Assembly: GCA_003455715.1 (NCBI GenBank)
Contig: DMQJ01000134.1
Span: 1-10,571 of the forward strand
Length of the DNA stretch: 10,571 bases
DNA from: Acidimicrobiaceae bacterium
GTDB lineage: Bacteria > Actinomycetota > Acidimicrobiia > Acidimicrobiales > Ilumatobacteraceae
Reading direction: 5' to 3'
Below the pieces are notes generated by a model. The model saw only the letters and a program-made list of their open reading frames with translations, was not told the origin of the DNA and made no database searches. The position numbers and the translations under genes are program-made. Below are positions 1 to 6,338 of the stretch, piece by piece. Position 1 is the stretch's first letter; every line of letters starts with the position of its first letter.

Positions 1-1637
1 GGCACGCGTGCAGTGGGTGGGGGAGCGGGCGCGTCGGCGGCCGCTGTGGCGGCCACTGCCTGCAGCCACCGACTTGGCTCGCTCGCTCGCCCATTGCGTT
101 GCGCGGCCGCGCTGAGCACCAGTTGATGGCTCGCGCGCGTGATGGCGACGTACAGCAGGCGCGCTTCCTCGGCCATCTGCGCTGGCGATGCCGCCGATGC
201 GTGCGGCACCAACCCTTCCTCCACCCCAGCCACGAACACGCCCCACCACTCGCGCCCTTTGGCGGCATGAAACGTGAGCACAGCGACGGCAGCCTGCCCG
301 CCCGTGTCGTCGAGGTCGTCGAACGGGCTGTGCGAGTCGATCCATGCCCGAAAGCCACCGACTTCACCGGAAGCCAGGAAGCGATCGGCCTCCTCGGCAA
401 CCCGGCGGCGAAGTGGGTCGGCGTGGTCGAATTGCTCGTCGGCCCACACCGCGAGCGCCTCGCGCGACATCGTGCGGACTGCCTCGCGCACCACGAGGTC
501 GAGGGGGCTGCGGCCGGCAGCGCGTTCGGTGGCAACGCCAGCGGCGCGTAGCGCGGCGTCGATTGCGGCCACCTGTTCGTTGGTGCGCGCCAGCACGGCA
601 AGATCGCTCGGGCTGCGGTGGCGCAGCAGCGTGCTCACCCGCAGGGCAATCTCGGCGGCCTCGCGATGTTCGTCGGCGATGCGCATCACTTCCACGGCAG
701 CCGCGTCGGGCCGACTGCTCGCCGAGTCGTCGGCCTGCCCTGCTGCGTGCAGCGCTGCTGCCCCAGCGCGAACCACCTGAGGGCTGCATCGATGGTTGGT
801 GGCCAGGCGCACCACGGTGACCCCCGGAACATGACGGTCGACCTCCTCGAGCACGCTCGGGTCGGCTCCGTTCCAGCCGTAGATGGCTTGCCGCGGATCG
901 CCCACCAGGCACAGATCGGCCCGGCCGCCACGTAACGCCTCCAGCATCCGGTGCTGGAGCGGGTTGAGGTCTTGGGCTTCGTCGACGAACAGGTGACGGA
1001 ATCGCCAGCGAACCGCTGCCGCCCACTCGCCGTCGGACTCGAACGCGTTCAGCACACCATGCAGCAGGTCGTCGAAGTCGACCACCCCGCGTCGGCGCTT
1101 CAGCGCTTCGTACGCTGCGACCACCTCGGCGAACCGGCCGGGTGGCACCGTTCCGCGCCGTCGGGATTGCCGAATTGCTCGGTCGTAGTCGGAAGCGGCA
1201 ACGAGCCGCGCTCTCGACCAGTCGATGTCGGCCATCACGGCGGTCGGTTCTGCCCGCAGCCGGACCTCGGTGAGCACCTCGCGGAGCAACCTCAGCCGGT
1301 CGTCGGCGACCCGTGGCGGCGCACTGTTGGCCGCCATTGCGCGGTCGCGCAACAGCCGGAGCGCCACGGAGTGGAACGTGCCCGCCTCCACAGGGTCGCG
1401 CAGGTCGAGTCGCCGCAGACGGCGGCGGAGTTCCGACGCCGCATCGCGCGTGAACGTGAGCGCGAGGACATGCCGAGCCGCGGCGTCGTCGGTTGCTACT
1501 CGATACGCGATTCGTCGCGTGAGCACGGTGGTCTTGCCGGAGCCGGCGGCTGCGATCACTGCGATGGGCGATGCCGGTGACGCAACGGCCTCTCGTTGCG
1601 ACGCGTCGAGGCCGCGCAGCAACGGGTGATCGGTCAT
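1..1637 (-). CDS. uvrD2: UvrD2-like superfamily 1A DNA helicase, 3' end outside the window
   Basis: ATP-driven 3'-5' DNA helicase of the UvrD/Rep/PcrA family, acting in the cytoplasm in DNA repair. The frame is open from ATG at 1637 to the left edge, giving 545 visible residues. Helicase motifs occur in order: Q-motif Gln14; Walker A AAAGSGKT at 29-36; TFTRDAASEL (motif Ia); TFHS; Walker B VDEAQD with Asp219-Glu220; motif III GDPRQAIYGW at 246-255; motif V TFHAAKGREW at 455-464; motif VI YVAITRA at 496-502 with Arg501. The N-terminus (DHPLLRGLDASQREAV) and the segment DIDWSRARL resemble mycobacterial UvrD2 more than UvrD1. After the last helicase segment the chain turns Ala/Pro-rich, like a linker. 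Mycobacterial UvrD2 carries an HRDC domain there, so one may follow outside the window (inference). The start is supported by a -10 hexamer 7 nt upstream. It is divergent from the PH-domain gene. No LexA-like box was seen in the 73-bp gap. Confidence 0.93.
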   Translation of the reverse strand, partial: MTDHPLLRGLDASQREAVASPASPIAVIAAAGSGKTTVLTRRIAYRVATDDAAARHVLALTFTRDAASELRRRLRRLDLRDPVEAGTFHSVALRLLRDRAMAANSAPPRVADDRLRLLREVLTEVRLRAEPTAVMADIDWSRARLVAASDYDRAIRQSRRRGTVPPGRFAEVVAAYEALKRRRGVVDFDDLLHGVLNAFESDGEWAAAVRWRFRHLFVDEAQDLNPLQHRMLEALRGGRADLCLVGDPRQAIYGWNGADPSVLEEVDRHVPGVTVVRLATNHRCSPQVVRAGAAALHAAGQADDSASSRPDAAAVEVMRIADEHREAAEIALRVSTLLRHRSPSDLAVLARTNEQVAAIDAALRAAGVATERAAGRSPLDLVVREAVRTMSREALAVWADEQFDHADPLRRRVAEEADRFLASGEVGGFRAWIDSHSPFDDLDDTGGQAAVAVLTFHAAKGREWWGVFVAGVEEGLVPHASAASPAQMAEEARLLYVAITRASHQLVLSAAAQRNGRASEPSRWLQAVAATAAADAPAPPPTARV

Positions 1638-1644
1638 GGCGGCC

Positions 1645-1650
1645 ACGATA
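1645..1650 (-). promoter_or_regulatory. -10 element of the helicase gene (leaderless)
   Basis: Minus-strand TATCGT, then the 7-nt spacer GGCCGCC, then ATG. This puts the transcription start at or next to the A of the start codon, as in actinobacterial leaderless mRNAs. No Shine-Dalgarno sequence lies between the hexamer and the start. No clear -35 was seen. Confidence 0.55.
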
Positions 1651-1697
1651 CGGGACACGTGCCGGGCGCCGTACCGCTCGCCAAATCTGGGCTGCAC

Positions 1698-1703
1698 TAA
1701 TGT
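1698..1703 (+). promoter_or_regulatory. -10 element of the PH-domain gene (leaderless)
   Basis: TAATGT, then the 7-nt spacer gccgcgt, then ATG at 1711. The spacing matches the other leaderless starts in this window and supports ATG 1711 over the in-frame GTG at 1702, which would overlap the hexamer. Confidence 0.55.
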
Positions 1704-1710
1704 GCCGCGT

Positions 1711-2343
1711 ATGCCGTACCCGAAGAAGAATCTCAACGCCAATGAGACCATTGCCCTCGACATGCACCCGCACTGGTGGTACTTCGCCGAGCCCGCCGGC
1801 TCGCTGTTCGGTAGCGTCGTTCTCGGCATCATCCTGCTGACCCAGACCGAGAGTGGCTCCGATACGCGGAAGTACCTCGGAATGGCGGTGGTGGCGCTCA
1901 TGGTGGCCACTGCGCTGTGGCTCGTCGGCCGGTATCTCAAGTGGATCACCACCAACTTCGTCATCACCTCGCAGCGGCTCATCTTCCGCAACGGGGTGAT
2001 TGCCAAGAGCGGTGTCGAGATTCCGCTCGAGCGCATCAACAACGTCAACTTCAGTCAGGGTGTGTTCGAACGCATGCTGGGTGCGGGCGATCTGCTCATC
2101 GAGTCGGGTGGCCAAGATGGCCAGAGCCGGTTCACCGATGTGCGTCGGCCCGACAAGGTGCAGAACCTGGTGCACGCCCAGATCGACGCCATCCACTCGC
2201 GTCGCACCGGCGCACCGGCGGCAGCATCGTCGGGCACCACCGATGTCACCGAACAGCTCGAGCGGTTGGAGGGTTTGCTCGATCGCGGCACCATCACGCT
2301 CGAGGAGTTCGAGACGCAGAAGCGCCGCCTGCTCGAAGGCTGA
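1711..2343 (+). CDS. Membrane-anchored bacterial PH domain (bPH2) protein with C-terminal SHOCT domain
   Basis: A 210-residue protein of unknown exact role. A short N-terminal segment with MHPHWWYFAEP is followed by two hydrophobic stretches at about 30-46 and 57-75, a probable membrane hairpin. A bacterial PH domain of the DUF304/bPH2 type follows at about 78-165, with the family signature TNFVITSQRLIFRNGVI and IPLERINNV. The last 30 residues (LERLEGLLDRGTITLEEFE and on) are a SHOCT motif, a short helical oligomerisation element common at the end of such proteins. The family is widespread in actinobacteria near repair or housekeeping genes and is not tied to one pathway. The gene is divergent from the helicase. 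Its stop lies 9 bp from the stop of the convergent lactonase gene, and no clear terminator hairpin was found there. The ATG at 1711 was chosen from the promoter spacing and because residues upstream look non-coding. Confidence 0.88.
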   Translation: MPYPKKNLNANETIALDMHPHWWYFAEPAGSLFGSVVLGIILLTQTESGSDTRKYLGMAVVALMVATALWLVGRYLKWITTNFVITSQRLIFRNGVIAKSGVEIPLERINNVNFSQGVFERMLGAGDLLIESGGQDGQSRFTDVRRPDKVQNLVHAQIDAIHSRRTGAPAAASSGTTDVTEQLERLEGLLDRGTITLEEFETQKRRLLEG

Positions 2344-2352
2344 GGCTCGCCC

Positions 2353-3222
2353 CTAAGGCAGGCCTGCTCGGCCCACGGGCACCTCGGTCACCATCACCCT
2401 GCCGGTGCGGTTCGCTGAGGCGATGTCGGGGTTCGACGACTCGGCAGTGAGCATGAACAGGTGCCTGCCATCGGGCCCACCGAGCATGCACGCGAAGCAC
2501 GGTTGGCCAGTGTCGACCACGTCGAGCACCTCACCGCCTTCGCGTACACGGATGCACCGCGGGCCGCTGGCATCGGCCAGCCAGACGGCACCATCGGCGT
2601 CGAGGCTGATGCCATCGGGGGTTGCGCGGCCGAGGTCGGCCCACACCCGTTGGTTCGACAGTGTTCCATCGACAGCGACGTCGAACGCGGTGAGTCGACG
2701 GCCAAGGCTTTCGGCGACGATGAGGGTTCGCCCGTCAGGGGTGATGACGGAGCCGTTCGGAAAGCGCAACCCGGTGGCCGCTGTGCGCACCGTTCCGTCG
2801 GGGTCGACGCAGGCGAGGGTTGCTCCCTCGTAGCTGGCGAGTGCTCCGGCGAAGTCGCCCGACTCGACGGCTGCGTGGAGGTCGAAGCCGAAGTTGCCGA
2901 CGTAGGCCCGGCCCTGGGCATCGACCACCATGTCGTTGCAGTGGAAGGTGGCGACCTCGCCGAGGTCGGCATGCACCACCAGTACGTCGCCCTCCAGTCG
3001 AAGCACCTGTCGGGCGGTCATGGCGACGATGAGCATCCGGCCGTCGGGCAGCCAGCCGAGGCCGCTCGGCTGATCGTCGATGACCAGTTTGGTGCTGACG
3101 GTGCCGTCGAGGTCGACCGTCTTGACCGCATGGTCGTAGAAGTCGCTGAACCACAACGAGCCGCGGTGCCACCGCGGGCCCTCCCCGAAGTACAGGCCAT
3201 CGGCCAGCAGTTCCACGGTCAT
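2353..3222 (-). CDS. SMP-30/gluconolactonase family lactonase
   Basis: A 289-residue protein with a predicted six-bladed beta-propeller, which in this family uses a divalent metal to hydrolyse sugar lactones or related esters. All four expected metal-site residues fall at family-like positions: Glu14 in YFGEGPRWH, Asn96 in FHCNDMVVD, Asn156 in LRFPNGSVITPDG and Asp203 in TPDGISLDADG. The product is probably cytoplasmic, as no signal peptide is seen. The ATG at 3222 overlaps the galactokinase stop as ATGA (3219-3222), which fixes the start and implies translational coupling; upstream in-frame codons are galactokinase antiphase. It is the last gene of the operon led by the LLM oxidoreductase. 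The substrate cannot be read from sequence. Family members hydrolyse gluconolactone, xylonolactone, galactonolactone and others; the neighbours suggest a sugar lactone (inference). Confidence 0.9.
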   Translation of the reverse strand: MTVELLADGLYFGEGPRWHRGSLWFSDFYDHAVKTVDLDGTVSTKLVIDDQPSGLGWLPDGRMLIVAMTARQVLRLEGDVLVVHADLGEVATFHCNDMVVDAQGRAYVGNFGFDLHAAVESGDFAGALASYEGATLACVDPDGTVRTAATGLRFPNGSVITPDGRTLIVAESLGRRLTAFDVAVDGTLSNQRVWADLGRATPDGISLDADGAVWLADASGPRCIRVREGGEVLDVVDTGQPCFACMLGGPDGRHLFMLTAESSNPDIASANRTGRVMVTEVPVGRAGLP

Positions 3223-4256
3223 CGCCCCTCGGCCTCCCTCGCCTCGTCGTCTTCGACAATGGTGGCGCCGTCGACCGCGTGCACTACCCATCCATCGGTC
3301 AGCGCTCCCGGCTGTGTCAGCGCCACCACACAACCTCCGAACCCGCCACCGGTCATGCGGGCACCCCACACGCCGGGCGTCGCGCACAGTTGCTGCACCG
3401 CCGCGTCCATGACTGGCGTCGATGTCTCGTACAGGTCGCGCAGGCTGTTGTGGCTCGCCACCATCAGGTGCCCCGCGGCGCTGAGGTCGCCATTGCGCAA
3501 CGCGGCAGCGAAGTCGAGCACGCGCTGATTCTCGGCCACCACGTGCATCGCTCGCTTCCGAACGACGGGGTCGTCGATGCTCGCAGCCTCAGCCGACGAC
3601 GCGCTACGCAGCGGGCCGATCTGCTGCTCGGCTGCCGCGCACTCGTGCACCCGATCCGTGTATGCCGAGCCCACCAACGTGCGGTGGGCGATGAACATCA
3701 CCACCACTTCGGCATCGTCGGGGAGGGGCACCGGTTCGATGGTGAGGGCGCCGCAATCCATCAGCAGGGCATGGCCCGCTACTCCGCCGGCGATGCTGAA
3801 CTGGTCCATGATGCCCGTGGGGACGCCGCTGGACCGGTTCTCGGCGCGCTGGGTGAGTTGTGCCAACTCAACGACGGTGCCCTCGAAGCCAAGGGCGAGC
3901 GCTACCGCCACCTCGAGCGCATGGCTACTCGACATGCCACCGCCGATCGGAATGGTGGTGGTGACCTGGCCGCGAATGCCGTGCGACGGCGCCATCTCGC
4001 TCACCACCCCAGCCACATACCGGCCCCAATGCGGCGAAACACTCGTGGGGTCGTCGACCCGCAGCGGCAGCGACACGGGATCGGGCTCGTCGGCTGAGGT
4101 GAGCTCCACTCGCTCGGCCGGTTGAAAGCGAATCTCGGTCCAGCGGTCGACGGCCATGGGGAAGACCAGCCCGCCGGTGTAGTCGGTGTGATCGCCGATG
4201 AGGTTGACGCGTCCGGGGGCGCGGGCGATTCGATGGCCAGTCGGGGCAGTGCTCAT
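3219..4256 (-). CDS. galK: Galactokinase (GHMP kinase family)
   Basis: Predicted to phosphorylate galactose at C1 with ATP, the entry step of the Leloir pathway, in the cytoplasm. The 345 residues are somewhat short compared with about 380-400 for enterobacterial GalK. Motif 1 is GRVNLIGDHTDYTGG at 15-29 with the conserved Arg16. Motif 2, the ATP phosphate loop, is PIGGGMSSSHALEVA at 103-117. The catalytic-base segment is GIMDQF with Asp151. Motif 3 is MTGGGFGGCVVAL at 301-313. The segment SHNSLRDLYETSTPVMD at 268-284 also fits GalK. Oddity: the usual Glu of motif 1 (GEHTDY) is Asp22 here, at a sugar-contacting position, so preference could differ from plain galactose. No galT, galE or galM is adjacent. 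Both ends overlap neighbours by 4 bases (ATGA at 4253-4256 and 3219-3222), so it lies mid-operon. A related GHMP sugar kinase is the main alternative. Confidence 0.9.
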   Translation of the reverse strand: MSTAPTGHRIARAPGRVNLIGDHTDYTGGLVFPMAVDRWTEIRFQPAERVELTSADEPDPVSLPLRVDDPTSVSPHWGRYVAGVVSEMAPSHGIRGQVTTTIPIGGGMSSSHALEVAVALALGFEGTVVELAQLTQRAENRSSGVPTGIMDQFSIAGGVAGHALLMDCGALTIEPVPLPDDAEVVVMFIAHRTLVGSAYTDRVHECAAAEQQIGPLRSASSAEAASIDDPVVRKRAMHVVAENQRVLDFAAALRNGDLSAAGHLMVASHNSLRDLYETSTPVMDAAVQQLCATPGVWGARMTGGGFGGCVVALTQPGALTDGWVVHAVDGATIVEDDEAREAEGR

Positions 4257-5152
4257 GCCAGGCCGAGTGCGGCGGAGAACTTCGCCAGCGACTCGAGGTC
4301 GAACGGGGCGCGCAGCGCGATGTTGACCTGGTCGGCCCCTGCGGCGACGTACTGACCGATGCGGTCGATGATCTCGTCGTCGCTGCCGCTGAGCACGCCT
4401 GGCTTCACCAGCGGTGCAATGTTGCCGAACTGTTGCACCAGGCTCTCCTCGGTGAACGCGAGGCCCACGTTCACCGCGCGCCGAATCTCCTTCGGGTCGC
4501 GGCCCACCGTGGCGCAGTGCTCGTCGAGGACTGCAACCTTGTGGGCGAACGCTTCCGGACTGATGAAGGGAACGTTCCAGCCGTCGGCATAGCGTGCCGC
4601 GATCTTCAGCGTGCGCTTCTCGCCGCCACCGCCGATCCAGATGGGGAGCTTGGCCTGAATGGGGCGCGGTTCGTTACGGGCTTCCGTGACGGTGAAGTGG
4701 CGACCCTCGAAGGTGGTCACGTCGTCGTGCAACAGACCGCGCAACACCTGGATGCCCTCTTCCAGTTGGTCCATGCGTTCCTTCACTGCGGGGAAGGGGA
4801 TGCCGTACGCGTCGTACTCCACCTGCGCCCAACCTGCGCCGATGCCCATGTGGGCGCGGCCGCCACTGAGTTGATCGATGGCCGTGATGGCCTTGGCGAG
4901 TACGGCGGGGTGGCGGTAGCCGATGCTGTAGACGAGGCAGCCGCACTGCACCTTGGTGGTGGTGCAGGCGAGCGCAGCGTGCATGGCAACGGCTTCCAGG
5001 CATGCCGCGTCGTCGGGCTTTCCCGTGGCGCCGTAGAAGTGATCCCACACGCTGATCCAGCCAAAGCCGAGATCTTCCACCCTGCGCCAGACGGATCGCA
5101 GTTCGTCGGCGGTGGTGTGCTGCAAGCCGATGTGAACACCAAACAGAGTCAT
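4253..5152 (-). CDS. LLM-class flavin/F420-dependent oxidoreductase
   Basis: A 299-residue luciferase-like monooxygenase fold protein with a TIM barrel, of the group that in actinobacteria mostly uses coenzyme F420. Visible signatures are VHIGLQ at the N-terminus, the barrel strand GFGWISVWDHFYG at 29-41 with His38, the LVYSIGYRHPAVLAKAITAIDQLSGGRA region at about 73-100 (broken here only by normal helix residues), GIGAGW at 103-108, PIWIGGGGEKRTLKIAARYADGWN in the middle, and AAGADQVNIALR near the end. The His-Phe pair matches the F420-dependent glucose-6-phosphate dehydrogenase (FGD) motif, but FGD has an acid in GTGE where this protein has Trp108, so it should not be called FGD. The substrate is unknown. 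It is the first gene of the operon with galK and the lactonase, and its stop overlaps the galK start (ATGA). The start follows TACCCT by 6 nt (leaderless). Confidence 0.88.
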   Translation of the reverse strand: MTLFGVHIGLQHTTADELRSVWRRVEDLGFGWISVWDHFYGATGKPDDAACLEAVAMHAALACTTTKVQCGCLVYSIGYRHPAVLAKAITAIDQLSGGRAHMGIGAGWAQVEYDAYGIPFPAVKERMDQLEEGIQVLRGLLHDDVTTFEGRHFTVTEARNEPRPIQAKLPIWIGGGGEKRTLKIAARYADGWNVPFISPEAFAHKVAVLDEHCATVGRDPKEIRRAVNVGLAFTEESLVQQFGNIAPLVKPGVLSGSDDEIIDRIGQYVAAGADQVNIALRAPFDLESLAKFSAALGLA

Positions 5153-5158
5153 GGCCGG

Positions 5159-5164
5159 AGGGTA
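5159..5164 (-). promoter_or_regulatory. -10 element of the LLM-galK-lactonase operon
   Basis: Minus-strand TACCCT, then the 6-nt spacer CCGGCC, then ATG at 5152, implying a leaderless or nearly leaderless transcript. It shares the TA at 5163-5164 with the plus-strand -10 of the hydrolase gene. Confidence 0.5.
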
Positions 5165-5168
5165 GCGT
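5163..5168 (+). promoter_or_regulatory. -10 element of the alpha/beta hydrolase gene
   Basis: TAGCGT, then the 7-nt spacer gcggccc, then ATG at 5176. Because the hexamer covers an in-frame GTG (5167-5169), it argues that ATG 5176 and not GTG 5167 is the start. Confidence 0.55.
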
Positions 5169-5175
5169 GCGGCCC

Positions 5176-6051
5176 ATGCCGCGCATCGCAGTCAACACCG
5201 GGATCGAGATCGAGTACGACACCTTTGGCGACCCCACCCATCCGCCGCTGCTCCTCGTGATGGGGTTCACCGCGCAGATGACCCTGTGGGACGAACGGTT
5301 CTGCCAGCAACTCGCCGACGGCGGACGTTTCGTCATTCGCTTCGACAACCGCGACTGCGGGTTGAGTTCGAAGCTCGATGGGGTGGAGGTCGATATGGCG
5401 GCGTTGATGGCGGCAGCGTTCTCCGGAGCGCCCGTCGGCGATGTGCCCTACACGCTGTCGCACATGGCCGACGACGCATTCGGCCTGCTCACTGCGATGG
5501 GCATCGAGAAGGCCCACATCATGGGCGCCTCGATGGGAGGGATGATCGTGCAGACGATGGCCATCGAGCACCCCGAGCGGGTGCTCAGCATGACCTCGGT
5601 GATGAGCACCACCGGCGAGATGGAGTACGGCCAGGCCGACCCCGAGGTGCTCGGTGTGCTCATCGCCCCGCCGCCGGCCGACCGCCAGGAGTTCATCGAT
5701 GCGGCGCCGCGGTACCGGGTGTTCGCCTCCAAGAAGTACTACGACGAGGCGGAAGCCAAGACCCGTGCGGCTCGCGACTACGACCGCTCGTACTACCCGG
5801 AGGGTGCGAGCAGGCAGATGGCCGCCATCGCGGCCAGCGGCAGCCGGGCCGACGGACTCCGTGCGCTCGACGTGCCCACGTTGGTCATCCACGGGCGCGA
5901 CGACACGCTCATTGCTCCCAGCGGTGGGCTGCGCACTGCAGAGTTGGTACCCGGCTCGGTGCTGTTGTTCCTCAGCGACATGGGCCACGACATGCCACAG
6001 CAGTTGTGGCCGGTGATGGTGAGCGCCATCCTCACCCACACGGCGCGCTGA
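5176..6051 (+). CDS. Alpha/beta hydrolase, RdmC/esterase-like
   Basis: A 291-residue serine hydrolase of the alpha/beta fold, probably an esterase acting on a small molecule in the cytoplasm. The oxyanion region LLLVMGFTAQMTLWDE at 25-40 and the segment FDNRDCGLSSK at 56-66 are typical of the aclacinomycin methylesterase (RdmC)-like group. The nucleophile elbow is GASMGGM with Ser119. The acid is Asp242 in HGRDDTLI. The base is His271 in DMGHDMPQQLWP. All three catalytic residues are present and in the usual order, so the enzyme looks intact. An in-frame GTG at 5167 would add three residues, but promoter spacing favours ATG 5176. The gene is divergent from the LLM operon with 23 bp between start codons, so the two may be transcribed from one promoter region. 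No substrate can be assigned. Confidence 0.9.
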   Translation: MPRIAVNTGIEIEYDTFGDPTHPPLLLVMGFTAQMTLWDERFCQQLADGGRFVIRFDNRDCGLSSKLDGVEVDMAALMAAAFSGAPVGDVPYTLSHMADDAFGLLTAMGIEKAHIMGASMGGMIVQTMAIEHPERVLSMTSVMSTTGEMEYGQADPEVLGVLIAPPPADRQEFIDAAPRYRVFASKKYYDEAEAKTRAARDYDRSYYPEGASRQMAAIAASGSRADGLRALDVPTLVIHGRDDTLIAPSGGLRTAELVPGSVLLFLSDMGHDMPQQLWPVMVSAILTHTAR

Positions 6052-6070
6052 CGACGTGTGCCCGACCCGC

Positions 6071-6150
6071 CGCCACCCACCCGAGTGAGCCGCCACCCAC
6101 CCGAGTGAGCCGCCACCCACCCGAGTGAGCCGCCACCCACCCGAGTGAGA
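6071..6150 (+). repeat. Four tandem copies of a 20-bp repeat
   Basis: The unit cgccacccacccgagtgagc occurs at 6071-6090, 6091-6110, 6111-6130 and 6131-6150. The first three copies are identical and the fourth differs only in its last base (c to a). A decayed fifth copy (cgccgcaccggagtg) seems to follow at 6151-6165 and merges into the hairpin. The array begins 19 bp after the hydrolase stop. Near-perfect identity suggests recent expansion by slippage, as in a VNTR locus. The minus strand of each unit, read into the next, contains GGGTGGGTGGCGG, which could form a two-quartet G-quadruplex. Confidence 0.95.
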
Positions 6151-6160
6151 CGCCGCACCG

Positions 6161-6198
6161 GAGTGCGTACTCGCACCCCGGGAGGCGAGTGTGTACTC
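6161..6198 (+). promoter_or_regulatory. Hairpin formed by two copies of GAGTGYGTACTC
   Basis: The left arm 6161-6174 and right arm 6185-6198 pair over 14 bp around a 10-nt loop. Three of the pairs are G-U wobbles valid only in plus-strand RNA. The arms also contain two direct copies of the quasi-palindrome GAGTGYGTACTC (6161-6172 and 6187-6198, 11 of 12 bases the same), 26 bp apart. It could therefore be an RNA structure that ends the hydrolase transcript (there is no U-run) or a double operator for the downstream operon. The structure is seen; its function is inferred. Confidence 0.5.
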
Positions 6199-6338
6199 GG
6201 TTGAGGGAGTCAGCTGTGTGGCGGGAAGTGGGCAGTCCGGGGCTGGACTGGTCGACCTGGCCGCGCTCGGGCAGGGGGTCAGGGTGGTGGTGGCTCGGGT
6301 GGGAGCGGAAACAGCCGCGCGTAGTAGAACGGCGGGCT

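Larger units (their letters stand above)
6052..6338 (+). other. Long non-coding stretch with repeats, hairpin and G-rich tract
   Basis: These 287 bp between the hydrolase stop and the racemase start are the only long gap in the window. They hold four 20-bp tandem repeats (6071-6150), a duplicated quasi-palindrome that can fold as a hairpin (6161-6198), a small 6-bp stem CAGTCC/GGACTG (6233-6250) and a G-rich run (6269-6303). An in-frame GTG at 6189 could extend the racemase by 50 residues, but that peptide is Trp/Arg-rich and unlike the family. The promoter of the downstream operon must lie here, but no convincing TANNNT-N7-ATG is present. The nearest candidate is TAGAAC at 6325-6330, 8 nt before the ATG. 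Confidence 0.8.

Noticed and set aside
1638..1710. LexA/SOS box in front of the helicase gene
   Set aside because: No TCGAAC-N4-GTTCGA-like dyad is present; the only palindromes are short (CACGTG at 1656-1661, GGCGCC).
364..2196. Long minus-strand open frame (610 codons) across the helicase and PH-domain genes
   Set aside because: It is Arg/Gly/Pro-rich with no family features and lies out of frame with the helicase, whose motifs are all intact. It is a by-product of high GC.
2320..2370. Terminator between the PH-domain gene and the lactonase gene
   Set aside because: Only a 6-bp GCCTGC/GCAGGC pairing across a 25-nt loop, plus a 9-bp direct repeat gcctgctcg; too weak to call.
2461..3528. 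Plus-strand open frame of 355 codons opposite the lactonase and galactokinase genes
   Set aside because: Antisense to two genes with complete active sites; composition is low-information and no motif is seen.
5167..5175. GTG start of the hydrolase gene
   Set aside because: It lies inside the -10 hexamer TAGCGT; the 7-nt spacing points to ATG 5176.
6071..6150. CRISPR array
   Set aside because: The 20-bp units are directly adjacent with no spacers, and no cas gene is near.
6189..6338. In-frame GTG start giving the racemase a 50-residue N-terminal extension
   Set aside because: The extension is Trp/Arg-rich and overlaps the hairpin and G-rich tract, and the family N-terminus MAGPLSG begins exactly at 6339.
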